DNA of 64,000 nucleotides from Mortierella alpina (Eukaryota > Mortierellomycota > Mortierellomycetes > Mortierellales > Mortierellaceae). Every line of letters starts with the position of its first letter. Within the stretch, counting starts at the first letter, position 1. Made by a program: the position numbers and the translations under genes. This document shows, piece by piece, positions 35,132-50,448 of this stretch. The stretch is from positions 3,348,001 to 3,412,000 of the forward strand of contig JANATF010000002.1 in the NCBI GenBank assembly GCA_029449245.1. The letters are read 5' to 3'. The notes under the pieces were generated by a model. It saw only the letters and a list, made by a program, of their open reading frames with translations, was not told the origin of the DNA and made no database searches.

Positions 35132-38100
35132 CTACAGGAACGGCTCCTCCAGAGTCTCCTCAATCTCGTCGAGATACTCGTCCTCCTCATCCTCCTCGTC
35201 CATCTCATCCTCTCCCTGCCCGTCATATCCATCGTAGCCCTCCTCGTCTTCCTCGTCCATGTACTCGTGGTCGGCTCCCTCCAACAACCGTCGCTGATCC
35301 CCCTCGTCCTCTTCTTCCTCCTTCACCGCCACGAGGTCGTCCATCACATCGCTCCTGGCCTGAACACTGCTGTCTCTGCTAAAATCCGCCACGTCCGATC
35401 CCTGGAGCGCCAGCGCCTTACTCGACGCCTGTGCCACTTCTTCATCCGTCTGGAGCAGACCCTCCAACGGTGGAGGTGACGGAATCGACATCCGACGCAC
35501 CACATCCGCGCCGTTCTCAAACGTAGACACGGGCGACGGCAGCGATCCAATGATCCCCTTCATCTCGGGCGAATGCGGTGTAACCGAATTCCGCATCGAC
35601 GACGGCACAGGATTGGTCTGGCTACTAATGCTGCCACTCCTCACTGCTCGGATCAAACGCGAGGGAACAAGCGCAGAGAGCATCGATGGTGAGCCAGATC
35701 GTGCCTTCCTAACATCCTCCTTCAGCTCCTGCCCTGACTTCTGCTCTGATCCTGGCGTGGACGGTGCAGATTCTCCTGCACTCAATCTCTGCTGTTGATC
35801 CTGATACTCATCATCGCTAGTCCATGTGTCCTGACGTCCTAAAAGGACGCCCGCATACGTATTTCTGTCATTCGACAAGCGCTTGTTCTTGATATCTCCC
35901 GTAGGGCTAGTGGGCGATGATGGCTGCAAAAGATTCGAATTCGATGATGAGCTCGTCAAAGACGCCACCTTCTTGGCCACACTGGTGGTGGATGAGAGGA
36001 GCGATGTCGACGATCCTAATGTGTTGTAGTTATTGTTGGGGATAGGGAGATCAGGCAGTTCAATCCGTGGCAGATCCGACTTCCAAAAGTTCCAGTCGTT
36101 AAACTCGGGTGCAACTCGCTGTCCTGGGAAGATCTCATTCACAAGGTCATTCAAAGCCAGGTATCTATCATAGATAGTCGTAACCAGGTTAACAACATCA
36201 TAAAAGGAAAAAAGAAATACAATCGCCATGCTGACCCAACCCTTTCGACTGCCGATAAAAGACAAGAAGTGAGACACTTACGATGACTTGAAAGCACTGA
36301 GTAGCTCCAGTTTCACCTCACCATAAGAGTCAATGGTGAAGATTCGAGAAGGTGGGACGTTGACGCTACGGTAGGAAAGAGCGTCCGTGATCCGGTTCCC
36401 AAATCCAGCATAGAACGGGTTCCTGTCCCCAAACAGCTTCTTCACATCACGCAGACACGCCATCTTGAACACCTCTGGTTTGCGAATAATCACCTCACGA
36501 TGGAAAGCAGAGAATAGACGGTCTGGACTCATGATCACAGGGCCGTCCGGGAGCTGGTAGCTGTTCTGCTCAACCTTCTGAAGGTACTTGCGCGTGTAGT
36601 CGGCCTGGCCAATGGCTCGGGAGGTCAGGTACAGGATATGGTATCCATTGCTGCGAATATCTGTAAACAGCTTAGCAACCCCGAGATGTGTCCAGTCACG
36701 ACCGGCCATGGCAAAGATATGGCCGAGGGCATCGGACTTTGTGATGGTGCCATCAATATCCGAGATCACCACCTGAGAGTCGTAGTCCCACAAAAAGATC
36801 TTGGCAACACATGTTGCAGTCCCCTGGTAGGACGATGTCACCGAGAACGAGACCGTGTTGGCACCCTTCTTCAGACCCAGGGACTGAAGCTGCTCGGAGG
36901 TGAGTCGCAACGTCTTTGCATAGCGCTTCTGATCTGGGACACCATCCGCTGCCTTTTCAGAGAGCGTGGGGACAGTCACATTGCCCTGGCTCTGGTCGTC
37001 AGTTCGGTCAGTCTCCAGTGGGGGCATGGACTTGCTACGCAAGGCCTTGTTGTGCAAGGGCTCGTCGTCGTCTGATCCAACAGCAATAGCGATGGCCTCA
37101 CCACTTGCAAGAGTTGTTGAAGATGCTGAAGCCATGTCGGCGATAGAGGGGGACGCGCTGCCTGCAGGCGCCTTTCTGAACCATCTCGAGATTGTGCCAA
37201 AGCGTGTGGCGCTTGGCCTGTCCTCGGCCGCATGTGCCTTTTGGTCCTTGAGGTCGAGAGCAGAAGCCGCGTCTGAAAGCGGCTGGTGGAAGAAGAGAAG
37301 TGCTGCAAGTTGAGGCACAGCATTGCTCCATGAATAGAACCGCCCATCCATGTGACACACAAGTCTCTTGTCGGCCAGAATTGCCGCGGGATCTTTAGAG
37401 AATGATTCAAAGGTCAATTGGGCGCTTTGGAAGGCCTTGTGGCTGGCAACCTATATCACGAGCAAAAGCCATATGTTAGCATGCAACTCAAATACCAACA
37501 TGGGGCAACACAAGAGCAATATGAAAAAGCATTGCGAAAGCCACATACAATGTCCTTTCCAAAGTCGTCCTCTCCGCAAAGACTGAGCGCCACGCGGCAC
37601 GTTGTCGATCCCATCTGGAACTCCTTTGCCTCGATCTCAATAGGAACTTCGGGCGTCTTTTCTTCCGTGATTTGTTCCTTGATCTCATCCTCTTCGTCGG
37701 GGTTGTCTTGCTTCACAGGGAGCGTTCCCCATCCCCATGTCCATTCTTTACCCTGGGTGGATGTGGGGGCATTGTTGGATTCATACTACGAGCACGTGCG
37801 CAGGATGTTAGCGAATGGCCAGGCAAGACCTACAACTACAGGCAAACGCATATAAAAGCAAGTCATGATGCTTACCTCCATCTCTGTGTCACTCATAACG
37901 CTGGGCCGAGCAGTACGCTTGGGCTTGGGTTTGTCGTCCATTACAACATCCGTTTGGTTAACTTGGGCGTTGTGACGATGGTTAGGTCGGCGAGCTACAA
38001 AAGCTGGGAATGGCAGGTCTGCACAAAGAGTCGTTGAGCGTATGAGTTGACTGCCATTTCAACAAGTATTCCGTAGTCCATCGACATATGGCGGATGATC

Positions 38101-39709
38101 GCTACCTGGTTCACCAATAGCAGGCATGCTGTTGGCTCTCTTCCTGCCTTTTCGTCCTTGCCATGCACTTGGAATGCCAGCCCTCTTTGTTTTCCGGCTT
38201 GCCCGGGACGCTGAAGAAACAAGAGTGTCAGAAGTGAGTTTGGGGTAAAACCATCACCGCAACAATGGTCATGAAGGCAGAACGATCCGGTGTGTTTACT
38301 TTGACGTTCAATCTGTGTGTTTGCAAGGGTTTCTTCGGGTTTCAGGAACGCGCCCTGCTTAATGTCCTCCAGCAGCTGGTGCCTCTGTTCCATTGAGAGG
38401 TGCGACTTGCTCCTCCGGAACTTCCTACGATTGCTTCGACCGTGGCGCTCACTATCCGAGAGAATGCCCCGAGGCAAGCCATCTTCGTCATCCGACGAGT
38501 CCGAGCACGAGTCGGTCTTGTATCCTGTCATGTCGAATAGGACCTCTGCATCAATTCCAGCACCCATAATAAACATTGGGGAATAGAAAAAATGTTAGAA
38601 ATATGCCGACAGCAGAGCATATTAGGGTAACGGAATAAAATGCGAAAGATCATGGTATATAAAGTTCAGTGAAGAGCATCGTACCACTTTTGCGACGGCT
38701 GGATCGAGAGCCCTGTTGATCATTGATCACAGCCATGTCGTGCTCCTCGTGTGCAACTGTAGGGAAGATGGCATCGACAGGAAAGTTGATGTTGTCCTTG
38801 TTTTTGATGGTGTTTGTAACGACCGTTGGGCCAAAGGAGCCGGGCAGGTCGAGTGCTGTGTCCTTGGCGTTAGAGTCGGCGGCGATCCGTTCTGATGATC
38901 CTGGGGATGTGGCCGAGAAGACAGACTCGTGATCGCTGTCGTCCTTTAAACTCTCTTCAAAGGCAGAGCCATGGCCACTGGCGGCGCTAACGTAGCCGTT
39001 GTCCAGGGGAGCATCGTCTATTGATAGCCGCGGGGGAACAAAGAGAAAAGAAAAGAGAGTGCGATCGATTGAGTATGTTTGCGCATATAATCCCATGTGT
39101 TTGTTCTGACCGCTGCGTCTGAAATACTGAAAAGAAAATGCGCTCTGACATATGTCAACGCTTTTACAACACAGCTGTGCTGCACTACATTGACAGGGCA
39201 CTGACAGGGGGGATGAGACGCCATCGTGCGTTCATGGTGTTCATATTGTGCTCACCTTCTGCTCCTTGAGGGTATTGTCCGCTCATGCCCTCCAGCGCCT
39301 GCTGCTGCTGATGGTGCCTCTGCTTTTGGTCCTGAGACCCGTGGGGATGCCCGTTCAAGTCAAAGTAATCTACAGGGGCTAGGTCGGCTTCGTCGCTCGG
39401 GCCAGCGATAGGCGACGTTGCAAACTCGTCCGGCACATAGTCGTCGGTCTCGAGCACAAAGAAGGCTTCGCCTGCATCGCCGACTTTCATGGGGAAGGCA
39501 ATGACTTCGCCATTGACCCGGACCTCGACCACCTTCTCCTGCGGCCTCAGGACGCTGAGCTTGCCGAAGCGCACGTGGAACGGGGAGCAGGCGAGGTCGC
39601 CGTTGGCCTGCTGGACGACGATGATGTCGATTGCGCCGGAGAGGGTGGCGGGGTTGATCTCATTGTAGAATTTAGTAACGGTCGAGAAGAAGCTCCCGAC
39701 AGAATACAT
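35132..39709 (-). CDS. PAH1: Lipin-type phosphatidate phosphatase
   Basis: Eight exons (39709-39256, 39017-38685, 38545-38300, 38210-38106, 38018-37876, 37785-37549, 37450-36282, 36164-35132) give 1239 residues. The enzyme dephosphorylates phosphatidate to diacylglycerol at the ER/nuclear envelope and so balances phospholipid against triacylglycerol synthesis. The N-terminal amphipathic helix and N-LIP domain are clear (MYSVGSFFSTVTKFYNEINP, then IDIIVVQQ and FHVRFGK). The RRKSEVLFDMTGYKTD and WTWGWGTLPV segments are lipin hallmarks. The catalytic DxDxT motif is DIDGT at about residues 737-741 in the C-LIP (HAD) domain, with downstream LYLTSRAIGQA and GFGNRITDALSY. The C-terminus is a strongly acidic tail, as in yeast Pah1, where it recruits the Nem1-Spo7 phosphatase. 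Ser-rich linkers likely carry phosphorylation sites. Confidence 0.97.
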
Positions 39710-40247
39710 GGCGCGGGCGTGGGAAGAGTGGAGGGCTGGAACGGAACGGCAAAGACGAAGGGCAGACGAAGAGCAGACGATGAGAGTGAAGGAGTGTGAG
39801 GGAGTGAGGCGGAGAGGGGACAAAAGGGGGAAGAGGGCGACTACAGAGCAAACGACGAATCTGCAGACATACAATGGCCCTTGGTGCACAGACAGAAGTG
39901 GGAGGATGGAATGATTGTTCAAAAGGATGCGACAGCGGCCGCTTTAAGGCTTGAGTCACCTGATCTCGATCACTGGGATGGGACTCTCATGGTCGAGCCG
40001 CGTCCTCCTTTGCCTGTTCCAAACTGACATACCCTTCGGCAGCCGTGTTTTTTGTTTGATCTTGCTTTATTAGGTGGTACATGGTATAGGTGGGTATAGG
40101 TGTAGGTGGATGATACAGGAAGCAAGCTTGGCTCCACTTCTACAGCGATGACAGCTGGATACTCTCTAATGATGAGCGACACAATGCGCAGAAGGAAAAG
40201 AGACAGGAAAAGAGACAGGAAGAGGGAAAGAGACACACACAGCATCC
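39710..40247. other. Intergenic: lipin promoter and cystinosin 3' flank
   Basis: About 540 bases between two leftward genes. A GAGGGAGTGAGG-rich stretch near 39785 is the complement of a CT-rich leader for the lipin gene. An AAAAGAGACAGG repeat (two to three copies) lies near 40195-40225. No gene was supported. Confidence 0.6.
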
Positions 40248-41367
40248 TTAGTGTCCAGACCCAAGTTCCAAGTCTTTCATGCTGGCAGGCCGCACGCTAG
40301 CATCGCGCTGAATGCTGGCGTAGTTCCGGTGGATGGGCAGAAGCAACCCCTTTTGCTCACCATGGCGTTCCTCTTGGCTCTCGACCATCGACAGCGGCGC
40401 ATAAAAGTCGACGCGGTTACGATACAGAACGTAGTGCTGCGTCATGAACACCAGATCAAACGCAATGCTCAAAAAGCCTAGCCCAAACTTGACTGGATCA
40501 CCCGAAATGCCGGTCCAGTCTCTCGAGATGTACGCATCCAGAACCAGCTGAGCAATGCTAAGGGTGCCTCCTGTGAAATCAAGGAGGATGTTGTGGATGC
40601 TCCAGCCAACAGTCGATTGCGCACTGTAATTGAGATAGACTTGAGGGCAGTACTTGATGAAGCTGATGACGAGTTTGATGTAGCTCAGGTAGTAGAGCAA
40701 ATCGATCCACTCTGACGACCCTGAGAGGGTAGATGCCAGCACAATCCCTGCACCAAAGACGGTGATGAAAATGAGGACCTTGGTTGGACTTGACACCTTC
40801 TGACCCTGGTCACGCTAGGAATTTAGGAAGGTTAGGCTCTTGCTAAGCGCGGTTTTTGTGTACCATACCAGCATGTGCAGAACTTAGGGGATACATACCT
40901 TGTAGATTAGTGTTTGCAAAAGAGTGAGCGTGGACAGCACGAGGGCGTGCACCGCGAAAAAGACATCGTTGGCGCGAACAAGGTTGTCCTGCCCATCATT
41001 GCGTCTCCTGTACTCCTCTTGAACGTCGGTGCTGTAGTAGAAGGCCAAGTTGAAGATCTATATCCGGGTAGACAAGGGAGATAAGGTATGAGTGGATCAT
41101 ATGCCGAGTCAAGGCGTCAAGCAATCACAAAGCGCAAAAGAGAGAGAGAGAGAAGGAGAAAGCGACGCATACCGAATAGCAGAGGAATCCCAGGACGTTG
41201 AGATGAATAAAGTCCAAAGAGACACCCTGAACGGACTTTCGCCGCCAGTTGAGGATGAGTTGTGGATAGAACGATGCAGACCAGGCAATGAAGTACGCCC
41301 AGCCTATAAAGTGGGAGAGGAGAGGAGCAAGCCCTTGCGAGGCTGCAGCGGTGTGCGAAGGATCCAT
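40248..41367 (-). CDS. Cystinosin-family lysosomal/vacuolar cystine transporter
   Basis: Three exons (41367-41173, 41057-40899, 40814-40248) give 306 residues. It is a seven-span PQ-loop protein that exports cystine with a proton from lysosomes or vacuoles. The first PQ motif is in [17 protein letters not shown] (exon 1) and the second in [19 protein letters not shown] (exon 3). [15 protein letters not shown] after the second is characteristic of cystinosin. Exon 2 encodes the IQEEY-like QEEYRRRN segment. It lacks the long glycosylated N-terminal lumenal domain of the animal protein and the C-terminal GYDQL-type sorting tail, as usual in fungi. The yeast counterpart is ERS1. Confidence 0.92.
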
Positions 41368-41862
41368 GCTGTTCCCAGTGTCTGTGATGTGTCGATAGAG
41401 TTGTGCGCTGCTGTGCTATGCTGTTGCGCCTGTGCTGTGCGTGCTGTGGTTTCAGAACGGTGGAGCAGAGGAAAGTCAGGAGCAGTGAGGGTAGGTAGTG
41501 AGGTGGTTGTGGTGATGCGAAGATCTAAAGTGTAGGTGAGAACGATAGAGGCGGCAGGACGAAGAGCGGAGGCGACCCCCCTTATATATAGTCTAGGTAG
41601 ACAGCAGTGTGGAGAAAGCTGAATAATACTATGGCGCCATCGAGGGGATGAATTTCTCAGCGGAGGGTGGGGGCAAGGATCACGTCTTTTGCGAAAGTGC
41701 AGTGCAGCCAAGTGCACCCTTCGGCAGAAGTCACGCCCTTTTAAACACAAACAATCCTTCAGCAGCCCCTACTCTCTCCCCCCTCTTCGCAGCATATCAG
41801 CACTCCTCCGGCATTCAGTGTTCCCGTTCTTTGTCTCTGGCATACCGCATCCTGCTCTCGCC
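41368..41862. promoter_or_regulatory. Divergent promoter region, cystinosin / mitoribosomal uS5m
   Basis: 495 bases separate the two start codons, which face away from each other. TTATATATAG at 41582-41591 reads TATATAAG on the minus strand and is a candidate TATA element for the cystinosin gene. The plus side has a CTCTCC-rich leader typical of the rightward gene. No reading frame here is coding. Confidence 0.5.
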
Positions 41863-43077
41863 ATGGCATCAACACTGCTCGGACTCCGTTGCTCAGCAAC
41901 CTCATTGAACGGTACTCACCGATGCTACTTACACTCATACACACCTACGACGCACACCCACGCGCTACACACACACTCTCTCTCCCTCCTGCACACCTCG
42001 CATGCAGGCACCGTCCATGTTGCCACTTCCATGCCCAATCACACCGCCTAGAATCGACTTGCTAAACCACAGTGATAAAAGAAAAAAAATCTAACGCTTT
42101 GCACACTCCTGTGCTTCTTGCTCCCATAGTGCTCATGGCCCGATCCTTCACAACCTCGGCAGCAGCCGCCATGGCTCGTCAACGTCCCGCCCGTTCCCTG
42201 CCCACAGTCGCCCGTGTTCCTGGACTCGACAGCCCCGCGGACCTGCACAACCTCTCAGAGATCCACCCTCTCCTGGATCACTACCCTCGCAAGACGGATC
42301 AGGACGGTCACTTGAAGCTGGACACCGACAAGCTCTGGCCCTCCAACCCTCCACTGGATGACATGCTCAAGAACCAGGCCGATGACGACGTGGACGAGTC
42401 CTCACTCCCCCACGGATTGACCAAGGACGATCTCAAAAAGTTCTTGAAGCGCGCCTTGGTCGTCAAGAGAACCTCCAACATGACCACCGCAGGAAAGATC
42501 CCAAGCATGTATGCGCTTGTCGTCGTCGGAAACGGAGAAGGCATTGCAGGATACGGAGAGGGCAAGGATGATGAAGTCGCCAGAGCCGTCAGGAAGGCTA
42601 CCAACCGCGCCATGCGGAATCTGACAGTGTTCGATCGTTATGATGACAGGACCATCTACCATGATATCGACCACAAGTTCCATGCCACCAACATTCAGTT
42701 CCGTTCTCGCCCTCCAGGTACAAAAACAAACCACGCACCCCATCAAGATCTGTCACTGCAAAAAATGGATCCCAGGTTCAGATCAGAGATCATTTTTCAT
42801 ATCCAGGGTGTTTTCGTTTCTTCCTAACGCTGCATTTTGTGTCCCATGCCTAACAGGTTTCGGTAACCGCTGCAACCACTACATTCACGAGATCTGCTCC
42901 TGCATTGGAATTCTGGATATTAGCGCCAAGGTTTGGGGATCTCGCAACCCCATGAACGTCATCAAGGCAACCTTCGAGGCTCTGGGACAGAAGCAAAAGC
43001 TGCCCGAGGACATTGCACGTGGTCGTGGCAAGCGCGTAGTCGACGTTCAACATACCTACTACGGTGCCAGCGAGTAA
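41863..43077 (+). CDS. Mitochondrial small-subunit ribosomal protein uS5m
   Basis: Three exons (41863-41911, 42130-42717, 42857-43077) give 285 residues. The N-terminus is Ser/Ala/Arg-rich without acids and contains ARSFTTSAA, a typical mitochondrial presequence with a cleavage region. The S5 fold appears in ALVVVGNGEGIAGYGEGK (the glycine-rich loop of the double-stranded RNA-binding half). It continues with GFGNRCNHYIHEICSCIGILDISAKVWGSRNPMNVIKATFEAL as two joined stretches of the C-terminal half; the latter includes the RNPMNV motif of all uS5 proteins. It belongs to the decoding-site side of the mitochondrial ribosome. The gene shares a short promoter region with the cystinosin gene. Confidence 0.92.
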
Positions 43078-43404
43078 AAAACAAACAAACTACCAAAAAA
43101 AACCCCCCAATTACAGTCTATACAAAAAAAAACCCCCCCATCTTCCCTCACCCAGCGTCATTGCAGTATTGTGATGAAAGAAGCCATAGAAAGAGTGAGA
43201 GATAGTTACTTTCTGAGAACATTGGAAGGAGCGGAATCCATTATGTATAATAGTATAGAGAACGGACGACGAGGCAGGATGATCAAAAAAGAATAGACAA
43301 TTTTACTATATCGTCATATTCTTGGACTAGAGATTGTCATTGTTCATTCGGGAGATTATATGACGACTTTGAAGGAGAAAGGTTGATCGAGGGGGGTTTC
43401 TCCA
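43078..43404. other. Convergent 3' flanks
   Basis: About 330 bases with two A6-9/C6-7 runs at 43096-43140, otherwise AT-rich. Likely 3' untranslated regions of both flanking genes. Confidence 0.6.
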
Positions 43405-44913
43405 TCACTCCTCAGTTGCGGTGGCCACATCCAGCAACTGAGCCTTCAGATCGTGGTTCTCAGTCTCGAGTGAATCCAGATACTCGGACGCCTGCGCATG
43501 CTGCATCCGAAGAGCCTGGAACTTGGCCAGCAACTTGCTGTGCTCCATCGGAAGATCATACCCAACGCCGTTCACGAACGACGATGGCTGTTGTTGATGC
43601 TGCTGACCGTCGTTCAGAACCGTGCTGCTCGTTGTACTCAGACTGGTGCTCGAGCCGGAACCTGATACCATCAGCGTCACACCATGCTGACTTGTGGTAC
43701 CACACGGGGTCGTCGCCGCGATAATGGCTGCAGCCGTGATGGGGACCATACTATTCAATGTAGCAGACGAGGACGAAGAGCAAGACGCGCTCCTTTCCAT
43801 TGAACCGCGTGAATCCGCCGCCAGATCCTCCTCCTCCTCAAAGTTGCCAGGAATAGGCGTCGTGGGCCGCTCCAATCGGGCCTTCTCGCGTTCAAGCTTC
43901 AGCATCTCGGTCCCGAGATGATCCACCTTCACAAGCAGCTCCTGGATCTGGATATCCTTGCACCTGTTTTCGTCTTGCAATGCCTTGAACTTATCGTCCT
44001 TGTCACCATAATTCACATACAGCAGATCCTTCGTGTCTCCTGTAGACACCTCTGAAGCGGTGGTGCCTTGAGAAGTCTTGTTGATCGTCATCATCATCAT
44101 CCTGGCCTCTTTGATCTCGGCCTCCAAGACCTCCATCTTCTTGGTCTTTTCCTCTTCTCCCTTCACAGCCTCGTCCAGCTGAGCCTGCAACCCTTCACAC
44201 TCGACCACTTTGGCCCCCAACTCAAACTCACATCTCTGGATATGTTGACCCAACTCATGCATCTCCACCACTTTACGCTCCTCCGCAGTCCTCATTTCTA
44301 ACCTTTGCGCATGAACTTGACGATGCGCCAAGATCAGTTCCTCCTTCAATCCCGTCAGGTACCGCTCCAGCTCCATAATCTTGGCCCGCAGCGTCGAATT
44401 CTCAACACTCAACTTCTTGGTGTTGCCAATACTCGGGAACCGACGTAAACCACTGTTGGGATTGTTATGGTGGCTGTTGTGGTGAGGGTGATGCGGAGCA
44501 TGGTGCGGAGGAGGAGGATGGTGGTACTGACCGTGCCCGTTGTGAACTCCGTGTCCGTTGTTGTTGCCGCTGATACTGTTGGCATTCGAGCTAGTAGGAC
44601 TCAGCCCCCCGAGTTCGCGTGCGTTGTGAGTGTTATTGCTGTTGGGCCCAACGCTCATGATCCTTGTGGATGTCATCGACGTCCGAGGCGTACCGCCAGC
44701 TATCGGCGACGATGCGACCCCATGGATAGGACTACTGCCTCCAGAGACCTGAGTTGGAGACGCGCCCACATCCGATGTCGATGACGACAACGACGACAAC
44801 GAAGAAGACGACGCCGGGATGATGATCACGGGTGGCGTGGTGGGTTCCTGTTGAGTGCCCGGAACAAGGATGGGTGCTGAAATAGGCTGCAGCATCGAGT
44901 CAGTAGCTGGCAT
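43405..44913 (-). CDS. Coiled-coil protein of unknown function
   Basis: Single exon of 502 residues from the ATG at 44913 (MPATDSM). I do not recognise a family. The first 150 residues are Ser/Thr/Pro-rich, followed by a His/Pro-rich patch (GQYHHPPPPHHAPHHPHH) and a basic linker. A strong heptad-bearing coiled coil runs from about residue 165 (LSVENSTLRAKIMELERYLTGL) to about 280, with a second short one around 310-345. After another Ser-rich stretch, a third helical segment ends the protein (KLLAKFQALRMQHAQASEYL). This architecture suits a scaffold or cytoskeletal adaptor, which is inference only. The frame is open another 218 codons upstream, with one further in-frame ATG at 45504, but that part is Ser/Leu/Phe low-complexity and matches a pyrimidine-rich leader. 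Confidence 0.75.
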   Translation of the reverse strand: MPATDSMLQPISAPILVPGTQQEPTTPPVIIIPASSSSLSSLSSSTSDVGASPTQVSGGSSPIHGVASSPIAGGTPRTSMTSTRIMSVGPNSNNTHNARELGGLSPTSSNANSISGNNNGHGVHNGHGQYHHPPPPHHAPHHPHHNSHHNNPNSGLRRFPSIGNTKKLSVENSTLRAKIMELERYLTGLKEELILAHRQVHAQRLEMRTAEERKVVEMHELGQHIQRCEFELGAKVVECEGLQAQLDEAVKGEEEKTKKMEVLEAEIKEARMMMMTINKTSQGTTASEVSTGDTKDLLYVNYGDKDDKFKALQDENRCKDIQIQELLVKVDHLGTEMLKLEREKARLERPTTPIPGNFEEEEDLAADSRGSMERSASCSSSSSATLNSMVPITAAAIIAATTPCGTTSQHGVTLMVSGSGSSTSLSTTSSTVLNDGQQHQQQPSSFVNGVGYDLPMEHSKLLAKFQALRMQHAQASEYLDSLETENHDLKAQLLDVATATEE

Positions 44914-46290
44914 CGTTCTTTCCTGACACAAATACTGTAAAGAAGTGGTAGTGTATGCAGGTCGCTTATTTAAAAGAATGAAAGCTTTGCAGCTTGAGGA
45001 AATACAGCTATAAGGTTCAGCAAGGGGGGTTGAGTTTAGATAGGGAGAGAGAGAAAGAGAAAGAAAGAGAAGAGAGAGAAAGTCGCAAAGACAAGAGAGA
45101 AAAGTGGAAAGAGCGAGAAACAGAGAGAGAGATGAACAACGGGATAGGAGAGTGGAGTGAACTGTTTTTGCTGTGGTGGGTTCAAAAAGGGAGACGGGGC
45201 GAATTATGTCAACGGTTTGGAGGTGGGAGGTGTGAAATACTCCGTTCGAATTCGAAAAAGGAGCCAAGCAAGTACAGTAGCAAGTAGAAAAAAAGGGCCT
45301 TGGGAATCGACGCAGCAGGAGGTGCAAGTGGGGGGAAGGAAGATGTAGTGAATAACTACGGATGGTGTTGTATCGCGAGCGCAAGACAGAGATGGAAGGG
45401 GGGGATATGGCACTCGAGTGGAACGAGATCGCATTCAAGAAGGAAAGAAAAAGAGTTGTAGGCACGGTTGAAAAGAGAAGTGAAGAACGGGCTGGCGCCG
45501 TCATAGGCCGCTGGAGCGAACGGCTAGCATATCCAAAAACAATTTCAAGGAGACCCTTGCAGGGCAAACGGCTAGGATGGCGGACAAGGGAAAGGCGCCT
45601 TCCACTTGTGTGGCAGCCAACTAGTCCATTTCAGTGCTCTGTTGTACTATGTGCGAAAAAGGACAGAGCAGACATGGTAGCCTGAGGACATTCAAAAACA
45701 ACAACGATGGAAGCGACAGAAAGAAACAGAATGTGACGACAAGCAAAACATTGCCTTCTCTCCTGAGCTGCTCTCTAACAGTTTGGGATAGCCCGCCTCC
45801 TTTTCGCTCACCATGTCTCTTGAGCCTCCTTGAAAATGAGAAAAGGACAGGTCGTCCGCACTGCAAAGGAAGCTAAAGAGCACCGCGAGAAGAGCAACGC
45901 GTTCTGATATCTTGCTGCATTGATACTAAAAAATATTCTCGACTCTGTCCACGTTGGTTGGGTATCTGAAGTCCTCCTTCCCTGCTGCACACCGGCCATC
46001 ATGAGCATGGCAGCGACCGTGGTCTCGCAGCTAGTAACTTATTATTCTCGCGTGGACAAACGCAGTATTACAAATGTCCATGGGTTCAACTCTGCTCCAT
46101 CGCGAGAGTATCAAGCGCAAAGTAAGCAATGCAGACCTATACCACGAGCCCAGAATCAGATACAACCTTGCTACTCTCCAAAGCCCCTGACGCGACGCGT
46201 GAACATTGTCGATTCTTTAATTCCACTGCTCACTCCTTCCTTTCGCCCTATCCGGCTCTCCATAGGAAGGGAGTAAAAAAAAGGTCGCCT
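44914..46290. other. Intergenic: leader of the coiled-coil gene, SERCA 3' flank
   Basis: About 1.4 kb. From 45040 to 45140 the plus strand is almost pure GA (GAGAGAAAG), the complement of a CT leader for the leftward gene. The remainder up to 46290 shows no supported coding region. Confidence 0.55.
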
Positions 46291-49915
<3,625 letters not shown>

Positions 49916-49959
49916 GGTTGCGGTTTGCTCTACTACAATGCTTCGAACTTCGGAGAATT

Positions 49960-50075
49960 CTAAGGTTGATGTGTGATGTATGTGTTGTATGAGACTAATG
50001 AGATGGTACTTGAATGGCAACACTGGCATAGAGGGAAGGGAAGGGAAGGATTCAAACTCCACCATAGCAACATAC
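49960..50075 (-). other. Probable 5' leader intron of the SERCA gene
   Basis: On the minus strand a good donor (ACACAG|GTATGT at 50076/50075) and acceptor (ACCTTAG|AATTC at 49960/49959) enclose 116 bases just upstream of the start codon. The reading frame of the pump stays open through the joined leader back past the previous candidate acceptor near 50130, though without an earlier ATG found. The remaining interval to 50448 is leader or promoter. Another exon-like piece with AG|...|GTACGCG sites lies near 50305-50326. Confidence 0.5.
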
Positions 50076-50448
50076 CTGTGTCGAGCGTTCTATATTTCGG
50101 GCTATTGTCAGAGGCCACGCACAGAGCCTAGAGCAGAAACGTCAGAGAGTACGGGAGGAGGAAGGGGCGTGGAGGGGGCGTGGAAGGGGACAGAAAAAAA
50201 TGCGAAGGAAGGAAAGGACGGCACAACGGGAACGAGAACAATGTTGCAAGACACAAAGGGAGATGTGCAGGGGAACAGACCTACGCCACACAAATGACGC
50301 GTACCTCTGGGCCTCGGAAAGGAGCACTGCAATACAGGTGAGTTCTCAGCAACAAGCCAAAATACCAGCAAGACTTCGCTGACACAACCGAACCGACTCT
50401 TGTCTTTCGCGCACTACACTAGGACGCGTCAATACATGCATTCTTAAC

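Noticed and set aside
44914-45567. 218-codon in-frame N-terminal extension of the coiled-coil protein
   Set aside because: The stretch is Ser/Leu/Phe-rich from a CT-rich leader, and the farthest start is a TTG. The ATG at 44913 is better supported, though one upstream ATG at 45504 keeps this open.
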